Below, piece after piece: positions 6,192 through 8,194 of a DNA stretch of 8,194 nt. The translations under genes and the position numbers were made by a program. The notes under the pieces are model-generated. The model was not told the origin of the DNA. It searched no databases and worked only from the letters and a program-made list of their open reading frames with translations. Position 1 is the stretch's first letter. The number at the start of each line of letters is the position of its first letter. Source of the DNA: JAIPFM01 sp964494325 (lineage in GTDB: Bacteria; Planctomycetota; Phycisphaerae; Sedimentisphaerales; Anaerobacaceae); NCBI GenBank assembly GCA_964494325.1, contig CAZBTJ010000197.1:1-8194 (forward strand), written 5' to 3'.

Positions 6192-7541
6192 CTATAGAAT
6201 ATGATACACGGATAAGTCGCGAATCACGGGTGTGTCCACTGATTTTTTCACAAGCACTCGAATGGCACTTGCCCTGATGTCATCCAGTTGAATGATATGC
6301 TTATGCCCAATACAGGTGCCCTGGTAGAGTGCCTTCCATTGGCCATTCACCTGGCCTTCAACCGTAAACTCACGGACCCGCTCTCCCTGGGCAATATCTT
6401 CCATCAACACCACCTGATTCAGGGTGGCTGTTTTTTTTAAGGTCAATACAACCTCATGTCCCTGACCTCTGGTTTGGCCCACGGGGTGGTCAAATCGTTT
6501 CTTGATACTGTCACCAAATGCCTTCATACGGCTCACATCGACATCAGGTACCAACCCATTCGTATCCACCACCACGCCAATTAACATGTTGGTGTTGCGA
6601 CCGACTGTGGTATAGTATTTGTTCAGCAATGTCTCAAGGGACATCAAGTGTTTGGTGTTATCCGGATGATAGAACCAGCCCCCTTGCCAACCGCCATGAC
6701 GAATCGGAAAATCAGCCTCACCAGGACACCACAACGGACCATTGGCATTGCCATGCAACCGATCAATTTCTTCATCCCCCCCACTCGACGTGGTGGTATG
6801 TGTGGTGCTCCAGCAGGGATACGGGGCCACGCCGCGTTCGTTTCCTACCCAGCGAATAAGAGACTTGGTGTTTTCAGGTCCCTGAAAAACGACCGCTTGA
6901 GGCTGGTATCTGTGCAGCAATGTCACAATATCAGGACCACCTTTGTCAGGAGATAAACATCCGCCATCAAACCAGATTTCAAAAAACTTGCCATAGTTCG
7001 AGTAAAGCTCGGTCAACTGCTGCTCTACCATGGCGTTGTATTGGGTCTGTTCTTGCGGATCTTTGCTGCGTACCAACCCTGGATTGTCCACCTTAAAATA
7101 GCCATTGGCAGCCGCGCTGTAATACACACCGGGGCGCACATCATATTTTTTGCAGGACGCGATGAAATCAGCCAGAATATCACCTCGCCCGTTCTTCCAC
7201 GGTGAACGCTTGATACCGTAATCATGGGCCTCACTGGGCCACAAACAAAAACCAGTGCAGTGCTTGACCACCAGAACAGCATACTCACCTCCCATGGCCT
7301 TGACCGATTTTACCCACTGATCCGTATCCAGCTTCGTCGGGTTGAAAATTTTGGGATCAGGATTGTAATCCCACTGACCTCGCCACTGGTATTGGGGTTC
7401 ATACACATTGATATCAAAATGGATAATGGCGCCAATTTCACAATCGGCCCATTCAACCTGCTCTTTGGTGGGCTTGGGCAATGGCTGTGCAATAGCCCAG
7501 GCACTCATAAACATCAAAAGGGTCATTACGGGTCTGGTCAT
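6192..7541 (-). CDS. Exported GH29 alpha-L-fucosidase
   Basis: A 449-residue family GH29 retaining alpha-L-fucosidase, which removes terminal L-fucose from glycans. A signal peptide ends near AIA|Q (residue 18). The catalytic TIM barrel covers about 25-350: H41 in IIHFDINVYEP, K93/H94 in VVKHCTGFCLWPS, and nucleophile D192 in FEIWFDGG. The acid/base is probably E235 in WVGNERG, with spacing as in the GH29-B subgroup. E275 in PGEADFPIR is also conserved-looking. Residues about 352-449 form a beta-sandwich of the F5/8 type C kind usual at the end of GH29 enzymes. The usual HH pair of KHHDGF is replaced by HC, which some GH29-B-like members appear to share. An AGAAGGA lies about 10 nt before the ATG. 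It sits in the middle of the cluster between the truncated TIM-barrel gene (36 nt) and the esterase (39 nt). The linkage cleaved cannot be told. Confidence 0.94.
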   Translation of the reverse strand: MTRPVMTLLMFMSAWAIAQPLPKPTKEQVEWADCEIGAIIHFDINVYEPQYQWRGQWDYNPDPKIFNPTKLDTDQWVKSVKAMGGEYAVLVVKHCTGFCLWPSEAHDYGIKRSPWKNGRGDILADFIASCKKYDVRPGVYYSAAANGYFKVDNPGLVRSKDPQEQTQYNAMVEQQLTELYSNYGKFFEIWFDGGCLSPDKGGPDIVTLLHRYQPQAVVFQGPENTKSLIRWVGNERGVAPYPCWSTTHTTTSSGGDEEIDRLHGNANGPLWCPGEADFPIRHGGWQGGWFYHPDNTKHLMSLETLLNKYYTTVGRNTNMLIGVVVDTNGLVPDVDVSRMKAFGDSIKKRFDHPVGQTRGQGHEVVLTLKKTATLNQVVLMEDIAQGERVREFTVEGQVNGQWKALYQGTCIGHKHIIQLDDIRASAIRVLVKKSVDTPVIRDLSVYHIL

Positions 7542-7577
7542 ATTTGTGTATTCCTTCTGGTCAAAAGATTAAGCACA

Positions 7578-8027
7578 TCAATCATTACCCGGCACGATCA
7601 GGGCCTGTTTTGCATGGGTCCGCTTCGAGGTCTCAATGACATCGTATAATCCCTGCTTCCATGCCTCGCGACTTGCGCTGTCAGCGTAGACCATGGATTG
7701 CCCGCCCTTTTTGGCACGCACTACGAATGGGCCGATATCCATATTGTGTCGGCGTAATTCAGCGGCTATCTTCTCCTGCAGTGCCGGCTTTTTACCCATC
7801 AATCCATTGTCAAATATGGCTCTGAATCCCTGGTCATTACAGAATTTAATGAAGTCTATTGGCTCTTTGCCACCCATTTGAGGGAAGGCGCCAAAGTTGG
7901 GGGCATATTTCAAGTTAAATTTCGCCTTGTTTGAAGCGTTCGAATCGTCATTGGCCAATGTCTCCATCGCCATACCGGCCGCCGCTGCAACAGCCACGGT
8001 TCTTTTCATGAAATCTCTTCTTTCCAT
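7578..8027 (-). pseudogene. Truncated Tat-exported sugar-isomerase-like TIM barrel
   Basis: The frame gives 149 residues. MERRDFMKRTVAVAAAAGMA is a twin-arginine signal with RRDFMKR and a hydrophobic alanine-rich core. The mature part (NLKYAPNFGAF, PIDFIKFCNDQGFRAIFDNG, KIAAELRRHNMDIGPFVV, QALIVPGND) matches the first strands and helices of hydroxypyruvate-isomerase-like, xylose-isomerase-fold proteins exported by many PVC bacteria. Intact members have roughly 290-320 residues. Here the frame stops just after the VPG strand, so the half with the metal-binding Glu, His and Asp is missing. Only 36 nt separate the stop from the fucosidase start, so the 3' half has been deleted rather than frameshifted. 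An AGGGACG before the ATG supports the start. It is the first gene of the cluster and its translation may still lead ribosomes into the transcript. Catalysis is unlikely. Confidence 0.75.
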
Positions 8028-8194
8028 ATTTTCACGTCCCTATTTCAGTAGATTTTCAAAATGTGCCCTGACCATGAAAGGCCCGTTTTTATTTGCCAAT
8101 AAGAACAGGACTTTTGCAAAAAGTCCTGTAGTGTACAGCTTTTGGTTTTCAGTTTTTAGCAAAACGCGTTTTTCCTGCTGAAAACTGCCTACTG
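8028..8194 (-). other. Leader region upstream of the glycan-degradation cluster
   Basis: This non-coding stretch precedes the first gene of the cluster and must hold its promoter if transcription starts within the window. I see no confident -35/-10 pair on the minus strand. A possible TTGCAA with an AT-rich segment 17 nt downstream overlaps the hairpin at 8106-8128, but the match is weak. The outer part (8140-8194) has TTTTGGTTTTCAG and CTGAAAACTG strings, low-complexity intergenic repeats resembling the GGTTTCTGGTTTCTG at the left edge of the window. Confidence 0.4.
8106..8128. repeat. Perfect 10-bp hairpin upstream of the cluster
   Basis: CAGGACTTTT and AAAAGTCCTG form a perfect 10-bp stem with a 3-nt loop (GCA), about 80 bp upstream of the first start codon of the cluster. 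On the minus strand the hairpin is followed by TTCTTATT, a poor T-run. It could therefore be a weak terminator for a gene lying outside the window to the right, an operator for a regulator of the cluster, or a structured leader element. The sequence alone does not decide between these. Confidence 0.6.

Overview
The window looks like part of a polysaccharide-degrading bacterium, most likely of the PVC group (Kiritimatiellota, Lentisphaerota or Planctomycetota) or a similar glycan specialist. This is an inference from a clustered exported sulfatase, GH29 fucosidase and CE15-like esterase, a Tat-exported TIM-barrel protein, a lysine-rich sulfatase tail, and intergenic repeats of the ATTCGTGG and CTCTGTGN types. 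No rRNA, tRNA or housekeeping marker is present, so the taxonomy stays open.

Left part (1 to about 1010): a gene-poor stretch holding two copies of a 37-38 bp repeat, two short arrays of 10-bp units, a hairpin, a 13-bp tandem duplication, and a 30-codon remnant of a REP-associated (IS200-like) tyrosine transposase that still has its ribosome binding site.

Middle part (1011-2487): a complete vapBC toxin-antitoxin pair on the minus strand, with a perfect 11-bp inverted repeat as the probable operator. Next come two broken genes placed head to head. One is the 3' end of a hybrid histidine kinase on the minus strand (receiver end plus HPt domain, interrupted by a TGA). The other is the C-terminal end of an unrecognised protein on the plus strand. 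Both lose homology near 2200-2230, which looks like an old rearrangement junction.

Right part (2488-8027): a tight four-gene minus-strand cluster. In transcription order it holds a Tat-signal sugar-isomerase-like TIM barrel truncated to 149 residues, a GH29 alpha-L-fucosidase, a 723-residue protein made of two alpha/beta-hydrolase domains (CE15-like plus dienelactone-hydrolase-like), and an iduronate-2-sulfatase-type formylglycine sulfatase. Gaps are 36, 39 and 20 nt, so one transcript is likely. All four carry export signals, so the cluster probably acts outside the cytoplasm. It probably removes fucose, ester groups and sulfate from a fucose-containing sulfated glycan. The exact substrate cannot be read from the sequence.

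The most interesting points are the two-domain esterase fusion within a fucosidase/sulfatase cluster, the truncated first gene of that cluster, and the amount of gene debris and repeats around the vapBC pair. I did not find a clear new type of system.
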